Below, in pieces: positions 39,688-47,531 of a stretch of DNA of 64,000 bases (position 1 is the stretch's first letter; each line of letters begins with the position of its first letter). Both the position numbers and the translations under genes were made by a program. This DNA is from Marinilabiliales bacterium. Its GTDB lineage: Bacteria > Bacteroidota > Bacteroidia > Bacteroidales > ML635J-15. The notes below the pieces were generated by a model that was not told the origin of the DNA, did not search any database, and worked only from the letters and a program-made list of their open reading frames with translations. Location of the stretch: contig PKTB01000024.1 of the NCBI GenBank assembly GCA_002869385.1, positions 558,001-622,000 on the forward strand. The letters are read 5' to 3'.

Positions 39688-41238
39688 ATGATATTTCTTG
39701 AAAATAGTACCTTTCTTTACATTCTGGTATTTATACTTATTTACAATCTGTGCTCCTATTTGTTCTCGAATAAGACATTATCAAACATCCTCCTAATTGT
39801 GGGAAGTTTTGTTTTAGTGGGAACAGTGTGCACACATGAATCGATTGCTACTGTTCTAGTGTTATCTTCTTTAGTTTATTTTGCCGGTAAACTATTGCGA
39901 AAAAAGAAAAGCAAATTCTATCTTATATCTTTTATAACAATCTTAATTATAGCTTTTGTAATAAAAAACTATCAAATTGCGGAAATAAAACTAATTCAAG
40001 CAATAGGTCTCTCCTATATTTTATTTAGGCTAATTCATTTTTTAATTGAAAGTAATAGAGGGACTATCAAAGATTACAATTATTTAAGTTTCTTAAACTA
40101 TATCATTTTCTTTCCAACCTTTATTGCTGGTCCAATTGATGAATACAATAATTTTAATTATTGGATAAAACAAAAAAGAAACACATATAAGACAATACTG
40201 ATTAAGGAGGGTACATTCAGATTATTATTAGGTGTTGTTAAGAAATTCTTTTTGGTGCCAATCATTGTAAATTATAGCCTTGACTTTTCATTATTTGGTG
40301 GTGGAACTATATGGCAAAGTGGTTTTATATACAGTCTTTTACTATACTCATTATATATATTATTTGATTTCTCGGGTTATTCTGACATTGCTATTGTAAC
40401 TGCTTATTTAATTGGGATTAAAACTCCGGAGAACTTTGACAACCCATACTTCTCAAGAAACTTGTCTATTTTCTGGAAAAAGTGGCATATGACTTTTTCA
40501 AATTTTCTGTTCAGATATGTATTCAAACCTATTGTAGTTAATTTATCAAGTGTTTTAAAAAAGACTCCAAGGTTACTCATTACTTTCATAGGTTATATTT
40601 TAACCTTTATAATTTGTTGCATATGGCATGGAAACACAATTAATTTTGTCTATTGGGGATTATTCCACGGTTTAGGATTGATATTGTTCAAATTATGGAA
40701 TCTTTATGTTTACAAGATATACATACAAGCCATTAAATCAAATTTTTTCCATTGGGCCTACAATTCCCTAGCAATAATAATAACATTTTTATTCGTTACA
40801 GCAGGCTGGTTTTTATTTAATTACAAATCAAATGATATTTCATTAATTTTAAATAATATAAACTCATCAAATAATGAGAAAGTAACAGTTAATACTATTA
40901 TTTATAATAAAACTGCTGGAATAGAAATCAATTATGTATCTAATCATGAGTTTATTGATATATAGTATACAAGTGCTAAAAATGACAGTCTAATTAAACT
41001 TTATAATATTCCTGTAAGAAAGAGTTGTAAATACTATTTGTTACCAAAAGATTCAGAAAAAGAACTATATATTATTAAAGTAAGGTCTTCAAAATCGAAT
41101 AATAAAGGAGAATGGAATGTAATACTATTCTATTTGGATGAAAAGGATATTAATCAATCAAATATATCTGAATTAATTTTTGGCAAAATAGTACCTGCAG
41201 CTGTATTACAAGAAAAACCTGATTATGTTAACCGTTAA
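39688..41238 (+). pseudogene. MBOAT family O-acyltransferase (DltB/AlgI-like) with one TAG
   Basis: The frame is 517 codons. About ten membrane helices carry MBOAT hallmarks: FFPTFIAGPIDEYNNF, DFSGYSDIAIVTAYLIGIKTPENFDNPYFSRN, FWKKWHMTFSNFLFRYV and CIWHGNTINFVYWGLFHG, which has the catalytic His. A polar C-terminal extension of about 130 residues follows. TAG at codon 426 (40963-40965) lies in that extension (HEFIDIxYTSAKND), so the membrane core would survive truncation. The end overlaps the DltD-like gene by 14 bases. These enzymes pass an acyl group across the membrane to an extracytoplasmic acceptor; the donor here is unknown and there is no dltA or dltC nearby. Confidence 0.85.
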
Positions 41239-42382
41239 AAAAATTATAAAATATAAGCTATGGATTTCATCTGTTATTGCAATAATAGTTGGCTTAATTT
41301 TGCTTCCAATTGCTTTGTTATTTGTTAACATACAGGAAGAAAATCCATATGATAATGAATATTATAAATCCTCAACAATTAAAGTCCCAAAAGGAATATA
41401 CATTAAAGAAGCTAATAAGGTTTTTTATGACTTTTTGGTTGATATTAAAAATACTGACGGAGTACTTGTTTTAGGCACATCTGAAACATCAAATTGGTTT
41501 TCAGGGAAAAACTACTATAGTTTATTAAACAAGGATATCTCTATTAACAGAGGCTTTTATACAATTGCCGGTGCCGGTAGAAATGCAAATATGTATTTCC
41601 CTCTTATATTAAATAATCCAGAAGCATTTAAAGGCTTAGAGATTATATATTACATCAACCCTACTTATTGGAGAGAAGATTTATCAAAATTTGACAATCA
41701 ATATTTTCAAAGATATGTTGATTTTAATATAGTACTAAATACAAAAGCCCTTGCAAAAGAAAAGGATATCTACCGCAATTTCATGATACTTAGCCCTGAA
41801 TATTATATCGGAGCACTTTCTGAAAAAATTATTACAGATTATCGAGATTTATTTAGGGAGAATTTGAATTATTTAATTAGTGGAAGCGAAAATAAGAATG
41901 CTGAACAGACAATAGTAATTAAACAGAAACATTCATCTAAGAACAAAATTAAAATAGAAGATTATTATACTGATGAAGATTTATTAAAAGAACAAAATAA
42001 GATTAATCTAAAATATAATGTAACAGATAAGTATTTGGCAAACAATGAAGAGTTTCCTGAAATCGATAAAGAATCTACTTATCATTACGATTTATTATTA
42101 GCTTTTATAGGTTTGTGTAAAGAATATGACATCAAATGTGTCTTCTATCTTGGGCCATTTAACTAAATTTACTGTAAACAAATGAATCCTGAACTTATTG
42201 AAGATTATTGGAATACACTAGAAAAGATAAAGCAATTATTACAGGAATCTGATGTTGAGTTTATTGATGGAACAGAATTATCAGTTAAACCCGGGACTTT
42301 TATTGATAAACAGCATATTTCAGAGTATGGAGCATATTTTACAGCATTGCAAATAAAGGAATATTATGAAAAAAATAAGTAA
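41225..42382 (+). pseudogene. DltD-like extracytoplasmic acyl transferase with one TAA
   Basis: The frame is 386 codons. A single N-terminal membrane anchor (LWISSVIAIIVGLILLPIALL) is followed by an SGNH-like domain whose likely nucleophile is the Ser in VLGTSETSNWF. NRGFYTIAGAGRNANMYFP and IYYINPTYWRED also resemble DltD. The C-terminal catalytic block DKQHISEYGAYFTALQI carries the His. TAA at codon 314 (42164-42166) sits in YLGPFNxIYCKQMNPELIEDY, where Glu would be natural, and truncation there would remove the catalytic His. It overlaps the MBOAT gene by 14 bases and the microprotein gene by 17 bases, which is strong evidence for one transcript and complex. Confidence 0.8.
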
Positions 42383-42488
42383 AACAATCTACATAATTTT
42401 AATTGCATTGGCTTTTATTGCTGTAATAACGTATATTCTGGCTCAAAAGACCATCGAAGAAATCCCCTATATTTATCTCGAATTTTGA
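42366..42488 (+). CDS. 40-residue membrane microprotein with C-terminal acyl-shuttle-like motif (DltX-like)
   Basis: This gene is shorter than standard cut-offs. ATG 42366 lies inside the end of the DltD-like gene (17-base overlap, +1 frame) and TGA is at 42486-42488. The product has a lysine-rich N-terminus (MKKISK), one membrane helix (IYIILIALAFIAVITYILA) and a short tail ending EEIPYIYLEF. Charge places the C-terminus outside the cytoplasm. DltX of Gram-positive bacteria is a single-helix microprotein ending in a hexapeptide such as FIYNEF, whose Tyr accepts the acyl group from the MBOAT protein and hands it to DltD. YIYLEF matches that pattern in the same gene context. The function is inferred from motif and context. 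Confidence 0.72.
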   Translation: MKKISKTIYIILIALAFIAVITYILAQKTIEEIPYIYLEF

Positions 42489-42964
42489 TCAGGTAAGTTT
42501 TTACTATCAATACTTTTTGATATTTTTTTGTTTTTTATTCGTTTAAAACCTTTACTTGAAAAAATAATTCTATCCCCTTTTGACATAAACCCAAATATTA
42601 AAGCTGATATAATTATAAATGGGACTATACTCATAATTAAGGGGCCTAGCCAAAATCCATTAAATGAATAAATTTTAGCATTTCTTGGATTTTTTTTCTT
42701 ATAAATAATCTTATGAACTTCACCATTTTTATAACCTAAATTTCTGTCTGCAGTAAATATAACTCTATCTTCATCATTATAAAATTCTATTACAGGTGCA
42801 TATTCAGAGTCCTCCGGAAATGTTTTATTTTCATATTTTTTTTGTCCAACAACTATACCTTCAGTAATTATAGCAGAACTGATGTATCTGTATCGATTTA
42901 TTCCTACAAACAAAACGACAACTATTAAATTGATAATAATTAAATGTACTCTACTCAGCTTCAT
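42473..42964 (-). CDS. DUF3592 membrane protein
   Basis: The product is 163 residues. It has two membrane helices (residues about 7-27 and 105-127) around a small extracytoplasmic domain (IITEGIVVGQKKYENK, YAPVIEFYNDEDRVIFTA, HKIIYKKKNPRNAKIYSF), the DUF3592 arrangement. A lysine-rich cytoplasmic tail follows. The function is unknown. Its 3' end overlaps the microprotein gene by 16 bases on the opposite strand. Confidence 0.78.
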   Translation of the reverse strand: MKLSRVHLIIINLIVVVLFVGINRYRYISSAIITEGIVVGQKKYENKTFPEDSEYAPVIEFYNDEDRVIFTADRNLGYKNGEVHKIIYKKKNPRNAKIYSFNGFWLGPLIMSIVPFIIISALIFGFMSKGDRIIFSSKGFKRIKNKKISKSIDSKNLPDQNSR

Positions 42965-43008
42965 TAAAAAAAATTACTTAGTTAAAAATACAATATATAA
43001 TTTTAATA

Positions 43009-43034
43009 ACAAAAAAAAGCCGCATATTGCGGCT
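43009..43034 (-). terminator. Rho-independent terminator
   Basis: The stem AGCCGC/GCGGCT (43018-43034) has a minus-strand T run just beyond it, directly after the C69 peptidase gene. Confidence 0.8.
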
Positions 43035-43044
43035 TTAAAATATT

Positions 43045-44733
43045 CTAGTGTGCTGATCCAATAACTTTTAATTTTTCTCCTGTATCATCAGCAATTCTAT
43101 TATACCATTCTTCCCCATAACCTGGTTGCTCGAGTTCAGGGGCATAATATTTATACCCTGCAGGAACTTCGGTTGGGGTTTTCACATTACCATCCATATA
43201 TTTCGTAAATAAATATGCATAAAGTTCAGTCCATTTTTTATGTGTTAAAACAGCAGCTTCATTAGAGAAATCATTAATCATTTTCTGAACTTTAGCAGGA
43301 TCTGATTTATATGTTTCCAACATCTTTTTATCAAGTTCTGCAACATCGCCTATAAATTTATCATGTAGTTCATTTTGCACTTTCGCTATTTCCGGATGTA
43401 TCATACTATATCTGGTATATGCAAAATTTGAAACCATATTAAATACCCAAAATGCAGATTCCATTGTAAACTCCATTAAAGAAACATTACCATGAGCAAA
43501 AGGTTTAGGAATTTCTGTAATTGAGGCATACATTGGAACATAAACCGTACTTGCCGCATCATCAACTGAGAACCAGTTAATCGCACCAATATAATCAGGC
43601 AAATATGAACGTAATTGAGCTACAAAAGAGAAACATGTTTGTTGTGTACCCGTTGCTCTTTCATTGCAATAAGTTACACCGTCAACTTCCCAAGTTAGAG
43701 GTCTCCATCTGTATGGATTTCCAAATGGTCCTGCTCCAATATCTTTTGTCATATCTAATTCAGTTCCCTCTAGATGATCACCCATATATTTAAAAATATC
43801 TTTTTGTGAAATTTTCTTATTTGGTTTTATCCATAAAGGCATTCTGTTAGTTGCATACCCGTTTTCACCATGCTCGATATGACCTTTACAGTAATCCCAA
43901 TACTTATCCATACCATCAGTTATTTCGTTGAAGAAAGCCCAAACTCTGATTTCGCAGAATCTAGCGCCACCAAATCCTACTGGTGCATATGTGTCAGAAA
44001 AGCTAAAATCTTCATCTTTACCATCGAAATATCCCATTTCTCTAGCAAAACTGATTACATCTTTTGAATTAAAAACTACCTTATCTTTATTATACCAATC
44101 ATTTTTCTTTTGATAATCAAATGTTGTAATTCTTGCCTGATTGGCATGAGCACAAACATATCCGTCAGGAATTAACATAGCCACCCAAACAGCACCTGTA
44201 TTACCTGGTCCTTTACCAATTAATTCTAAAATCCAAGCTTCATTTTTATCACATACAGAAAATGATTCCCCTGAGCTGTAATAGCCATATTCATCCATTA
44301 AAGTAGTAATAATCATAATTGCTTCTCTTGCAGATTTTGATCTCTGCAAAGCAATATATATTAAACTTCCATAATCCATTATTCCGGTAGTGTCTCTTAA
44401 CTCATCTCGTCCACCATAAGTAGTTTCACCAATAGCAACCTGAAATTCATTAACATTTCCAACAACATTGTATGTCTCTTCAACTTGAGGAATTTGACCT
44501 AATAGTTTCCCAGTATCCCATTCGAATACTTTCATCATTGTACCTTTAGGATATTTTTTAGCAGGCCAATGATAAAGCTCACCATATAATAAGTGACTAT
44601 CGGCTGCATAACTTACCATTACAGAACCATCTGTTGATGCCCCTTTTGTTACTATAAAGTTTGTACATGAAAAACCGGAAATTGATGATAAAAGTAGTCC
44701 GGTTAAAAGAATTGCAAAATATTTTTTCATCAT
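43045..44733 (-). CDS. C69 family dipeptidase (PepD-like)
   Basis: The product is 562 residues. The signal peptide ends SSISGFSCTNFIVTKGASTDGS. The Cys after cleavage is the expected N-terminal nucleophile of this Ntn-hydrolase family, exposed by processing. Other family motifs are YGGRDELRDTTGIMDYGSL and NEAWILELIGKGPGNTGAVWVA (oxyanion region). Gut and marine Bacteroidota secrete similar enzymes that digest dipeptides in the periplasm. The start could be either of two adjacent ATG codons (44733 or 44730). Confidence 0.9.
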   Translation of the reverse strand: MMKKYFAILLTGLLLSSISGFSCTNFIVTKGASTDGSVMVSYAADSHLLYGELYHWPAKKYPKGTMMKVFEWDTGKLLGQIPQVEETYNVVGNVNEFQVAIGETTYGGRDELRDTTGIMDYGSLIYIALQRSKSAREAIMIITTLMDEYGYYSSGESFSVCDKNEAWILELIGKGPGNTGAVWVAMLIPDGYVCAHANQARITTFDYQKKNDWYNKDKVVFNSKDVISFAREMGYFDGKDEDFSFSDTYAPVGFGGARFCEIRVWAFFNEITDGMDKYWDYCKGHIEHGENGYATNRMPLWIKPNKKISQKDIFKYMGDHLEGTELDMTKDIGAGPFGNPYRWRPLTWEVDGVTYCNERATGTQQTCFSFVAQLRSYLPDYIGAINWFSVDDAASTVYVPMYASITEIPKPFAHGNVSLMEFTMESAFWVFNMVSNFAYTRYSMIHPEIAKVQNELHDKFIGDVAELDKKMLETYKSDPAKVQKMINDFSNEAAVLTHKKWTELYAYLFTKYMDGNVKTPTEVPAGYKYYAPELEQPGYGEEWYNRIADDTGEKLKVIGSAH

Positions 44734-44751
44734 TCAAAAATTTAGTTTCTA

Positions 44752-44759
44752 CAAATATA
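44752..44759 (-). promoter_or_regulatory. Predicted -7 box, TATATTTG
   Basis: Full TAnnTTTG match 18 bases before the C69 peptidase start. Confidence 0.5.
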
Positions 44760-44929
44760 ATTTTTAATCTCAAACAATAAACTAAAATCCAATGCAATGT
44801 TTAGAATTTTAACAAATTTTATACATAATCATTAGTTATTGTTGTGGTAAATCCTTTTGAAAATGATGAATTTAATTAAGTGTGTTTAATGTTTTCAGTT
44901 TATGTACAACTGTACTTAACATTCACTTA

Positions 44930-44960
44930 TTGTATTAATTAAAAACTTTGTGTAAGTTTG
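44930..44960 (+). promoter_or_regulatory. Predicted promoter of lgt
   Basis: The -7 box TAAGTTTG is at 44953-44960 and a TTG at 44930-44932 lies 20 bases upstream. The ATG of lgt follows 20 bases downstream. Confidence 0.5.
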
Positions 44961-44979
44961 TCCAAAAATTACGCCGAAA

Positions 44980-45807
44980 ATGTTGAATTCAATTATATGG
45001 GATGTAAATCCGGCACTACTGGATTTAGGAAACTTTCAAATCAGGTATTATTCTGTTCTATTTGCATTAGCTTTTATCGTCAGTTATTTTATAATTAAAA
45101 GGTTTTATAAAAATGAAGGAGTTCCTGTAACAGAACTTGACTCTCTAACAGTTTATGTTGTGCTTGGTGGACTTATTGGTGCTAGATTAGGGCATTGTTT
45201 GTTCTATGATTGGGATTATTTTTCAAATCATTTATTAGAAATAATTTTACCTGTAAGTTTTACCCCGGATTTCCATTTTACCGGATTTCAAGGATTAGCA
45301 AGTCACGGTGGAGCAATTGTAGTGATTGTTTCTATATTATTATTTAAACGAAAATCTACTAAGAAAAGTTTCTTTTGGGTTATCGACAGAGTCGCTGTTC
45401 CAACAGGTTTTGCTGGTGCATTTATTCGTTTAGGGAACCTTATGAATTCCGAGATATATGGTCATCATACTGACCTACCTTGGGGTTTTATTTTCGCCAG
45501 AAATGGAGAAACTCTTCCAAGTCATCCTACCCAACTATATGAAGCATTTTTCTATGTAATAACATCTTTAGTCTTATTGAGACTTTATAAAGTTGAGCGT
45601 TTTCGTAATGCTAAAGGTTTTTTGCTTGGGGTATTCTTTATAATGGTGTTTACTGCTCGCTTCTTTATAGAATTTGTAAAAGAGAATCAAGTAGCTTTTG
45701 AGGAAGGTATGACTCTAAATATGGGACAATGGCTAAGTATTCCTGTAGTTTTGGTTGGGATATTCTTGGTTGTTAGAGCATTGAAAATTAATCCAAAAAA
45801 GTTTTAG
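44980..45807 (+). CDS. lgt: Prolipoprotein diacylglyceryl transferase
   Basis: The product is 275 residues, standard length. This inner-membrane enzyme attaches diacylglycerol to the lipobox cysteine of prolipoproteins, the first step for the many lipoproteins of this organism. Diagnostic segments are IRYYSVLFALAF, YVVLGGLIGARLGHCLFYDWDYF, FQGLASHGGAIVVI, the Lgt signature RLGNLMNSEIYGHHTDLPWG, and HPTQLYEAFFY. About seven membrane helices are visible. It has its own promoter. Confidence 0.95.
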   Translation: MLNSIIWDVNPALLDLGNFQIRYYSVLFALAFIVSYFIIKRFYKNEGVPVTELDSLTVYVVLGGLIGARLGHCLFYDWDYFSNHLLEIILPVSFTPDFHFTGFQGLASHGGAIVVIVSILLFKRKSTKKSFFWVIDRVAVPTGFAGAFIRLGNLMNSEIYGHHTDLPWGFIFARNGETLPSHPTQLYEAFFYVITSLVLLRLYKVERFRNAKGFLLGVFFIMVFTARFFIEFVKENQVAFEEGMTLNMGQWLSIPVVLVGIFLVVRALKINPKKF

Positions 45808-45927
45808 CTCAACTGTTTAACATTTTCTTACTGCTGATGTTATCATGTTTATAGGCTTTAGCATAACGAAAGATAAACAACAAAGAACAATAGAACAGTT
45901 GAACAATAGAACAAAGAAAACGATAAA

Positions 45928-46293
45928 CTATAGCTTTGAGTTTTTCTTTGCGGTATTAATACTAGCAACAAAAATTGAGATTAATTCATTTGTTTCAGAA
46001 ATACATAATGATACTTTTGCTATATCATTTTAAAGGCCTGCTTTTTGAATAATACTTAGGTTGATCTCCGATTCGCGTAATTCCTTTAAAATTACTTTCA
46101 TTTTGTGAATAAAGTCCTTTGCAGATTCTGCTCCTTGAGCCTCTCCATAGTTCAATGCTGTAGATGTTCCCGATCTGAGTAATTGACTTCCTATGTGCGT
46201 ACTTGCTTTTGAACTATTAAGAGTATTTGCAATATCTATTATTAAAACAGAGTAGTCAATTAACCTATTTTTTAAATCTTTATTGTTTTTCAT
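45928..46293 (-). pseudogene. Four-helix bundle (23S rRNA IVS-type) protein with one TAA
   Basis: The frame is 122 codons. The family pattern is clear: KNRLIDYSVLIIDIANTL, IGSQLLRSGTSTALNYGEAQGAESAKDFIHKMKVILKELRES (shown only in part by its key residues RS, NYGEA, DFIHK). TAA at codon 88 (46030-46032) follows IIQKAGL. Beyond it the same frame continues NDIAKVSLCISETNELISIF and VASINTAKK, the normal C-terminus of the family, to TAG at 45928. The protein is usually encoded inside rRNA intervening sequences or near diversity-generating retroelements, but neither an rRNA nor a reverse transcriptase is present. The function is unknown. Confidence 0.82.
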
Positions 46294-46301
46294 GGCTCAT
46301 A

Positions 46302-46309
46302 CAAATATA
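46302..46309 (-). promoter_or_regulatory. Predicted -7 box, TATATTTG
   Basis: TAnnTTTG match 8 bases before the ATG of the four-helix gene, implying a very short leader. Confidence 0.4.
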
Positions 46310-46428
46310 GCAAAATAGTTCGAACTTCTAATGCTCTAATGTTCTAATGTTCTTCTTTTACAAATTCAAATAGATATAAATAATCAGTTGAACAAAAGAA
46401 CAATAATAATCTTTCTTTAAGAATTATT

Positions 46429-46458
46429 CAAAAAAAAAGACCCACAAAATGTGAGTCT
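46429..46458 (-). terminator. Rho-independent terminator
   Basis: The stem AGACxCAC/GTGxGTCT (46438-46458) with a nine-base minus-strand T run lies just after the stop of the T9SS-sorted gene 46484-47332. Confidence 0.8.
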
Positions 46459-46483
46459 TTCTTAATAAATCAAATAAGCCTAA

Positions 46484-47332
46484 TTATCTGATAGTTATTC
46501 TTCTTGTAATTGTTTCTGTTTTATTTGTAATTTTTACAATATAGATACAATTTGCATAATCATTAAAGTCAAAGCTAGCGTTAAGGCTATTAAGAGCTGA
46601 ATTAAATACTAGTTTTCCTGTCATATCATACATTGTAATATCTTTTAAATTACTCGATGATTTAATATTTATAATGCCGTTTGTAGGATTAGGATAAACA
46701 GAAATAGCCGTACTAGAAACTAAACTAACATCAGTTATAATTTCAGCACCAGTAACTATTACATTATCGATTTTTGATTTCCCATCAGCTACGAGAGTCT
46801 CGTCATTAATATTCAAGTTTGATGTCATTATCCAACGAATATATATCAGAGATTCATCATTACATTCAACAGGCAACTCTAGATCTTCAGTAACACCAGT
46901 AATCCAATCATTTGCTACTGTAACTGTACCATCAGGCACATCAGTCCACATCCCGGTCTCTCCTATTTTATATTGGATTTTAAAATCTTTTGGTCCTGCA
47001 TCAGTTCCACCAGCAGTAATCATTGAACTTAATAATAGGTTGCTGTAACCTGTTGTATTTACGCTTATTTGCCAAGATTTTGTGTCCATACATCCATCCC
47101 AGCCTGTTGCTTGAGCTGACTTAGTTGTTTCTCCGTTTTTTGAAAAATCTATAGCACTAGTACCACCTTCTGTAAATACAGTTTGACTGATGTTATTTGC
47201 ATTTGCTACATCAGGATTAGCATCCGCTTCTGTACCTGTTGGGAAAGTCCAGTTTGCAATTGTTTCAACTTGTGCAAACATAAGATTTGCAGTAAATAAA
47301 ATTGCGATTAAAAGTGTAAAGTTTCTTTTCAT
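46484..47332 (-). CDS. T9SS type A sorted secreted protein
   Basis: The product is 282 residues. A signal peptide ends at NLMFAQ. The central part is a jelly-roll-like domain (IANWTFPTGTEADAN, IQYKIGETGMWTDVPDGTVTV, YIRWIMTSNL), often found in secreted nucleases or carbohydrate-binding proteins but without a catalytic module here. The C-terminal sorting domain is clear (ISVYPNPTNGIINIKSS, MYDMTGKLVFN, IYIVKITNKTETITRRITIR). It is probably a small surface or released binding protein with its own terminator. Confidence 0.82.
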   Translation of the reverse strand: MKRNFTLLIAILFTANLMFAQVETIANWTFPTGTEADANPDVANANNISQTVFTEGGTSAIDFSKNGETTKSAQATGWDGCMDTKSWQISVNTTGYSNLLLSSMITAGGTDAGPKDFKIQYKIGETGMWTDVPDGTVTVANDWITGVTEDLELPVECNDESLIYIRWIMTSNLNINDETLVADGKSKIDNVIVTGAEIITDVSLVSSTAISVYPNPTNGIINIKSSSNLKDITMYDMTGKLVFNSALNSLNASFDFNDYANCIYIVKITNKTETITRRITIR

Positions 47333-47472
47333 TTTTTTAAGTTTTAATTATTAGACATATTTTTCTGGTTTAATTCTTTTTTATTTTTGTCATAATCTTT
47401 GCATATATGAGCTTTTGAGTTATTTTTAGATTATCTGTAGCAAAGATGTACGCCAAAAATGTTTGTTATTTT

Positions 47473-47528
47473 ATTTATATCCTCCGGACTACGTCCGAGG
47501 TTATAAATATTAAACCCCTACGGTGTTT
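47473..47528. repeat. Two adjacent palindromes with TAC loops
   Basis: The first, 47473-47508, pairs ATTTATA-x-CCTCCGGAC with GTCCGAGG-x-TATAAAT around TAC. The second, 47512-47528, pairs AAACCCC with GGTGTTT around TAC. They lie between the TonB receptor stop and the next gene and could act as a terminator, but the shared loop and lack of a T run suggest a palindromic repeat family. Confidence 0.45.
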
Positions 47529-47531
47529 TAT

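Larger units (their letters stand above)
45896..46403. repeat. IVS-like element: four-helix gene between imperfect 19-base direct repeats
   Basis: CAGTTGAACAATAGAACAA (45896-45914) recurs as CAGTTGAACAAAAGAACAA (46385-46403), 18 of 19 identical, on either side of the four-helix-bundle gene. In addition, GAACAATAGAAC at 45885-45896 and 45901-45912 is complementary to GTTCTAATGTTC at 46341-46352 (11 of 12), so a transcript could fold into a closed stem enclosing the gene. This resembles the 23S rRNA intervening sequences in which such genes normally sit. Confidence 0.5.

Noticed and set aside
45845..46033. Small plus-strand coding frame of 62 codons
   Set aside because: It is antisense to the C-terminus of the four-helix gene and lacks a family match or start signal.
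45928..46293. Diversity-generating retroelement accessory protein (Avd)
   Set aside because: The fold is related, but there is no reverse transcriptase or template/variable repeat pair in the window.
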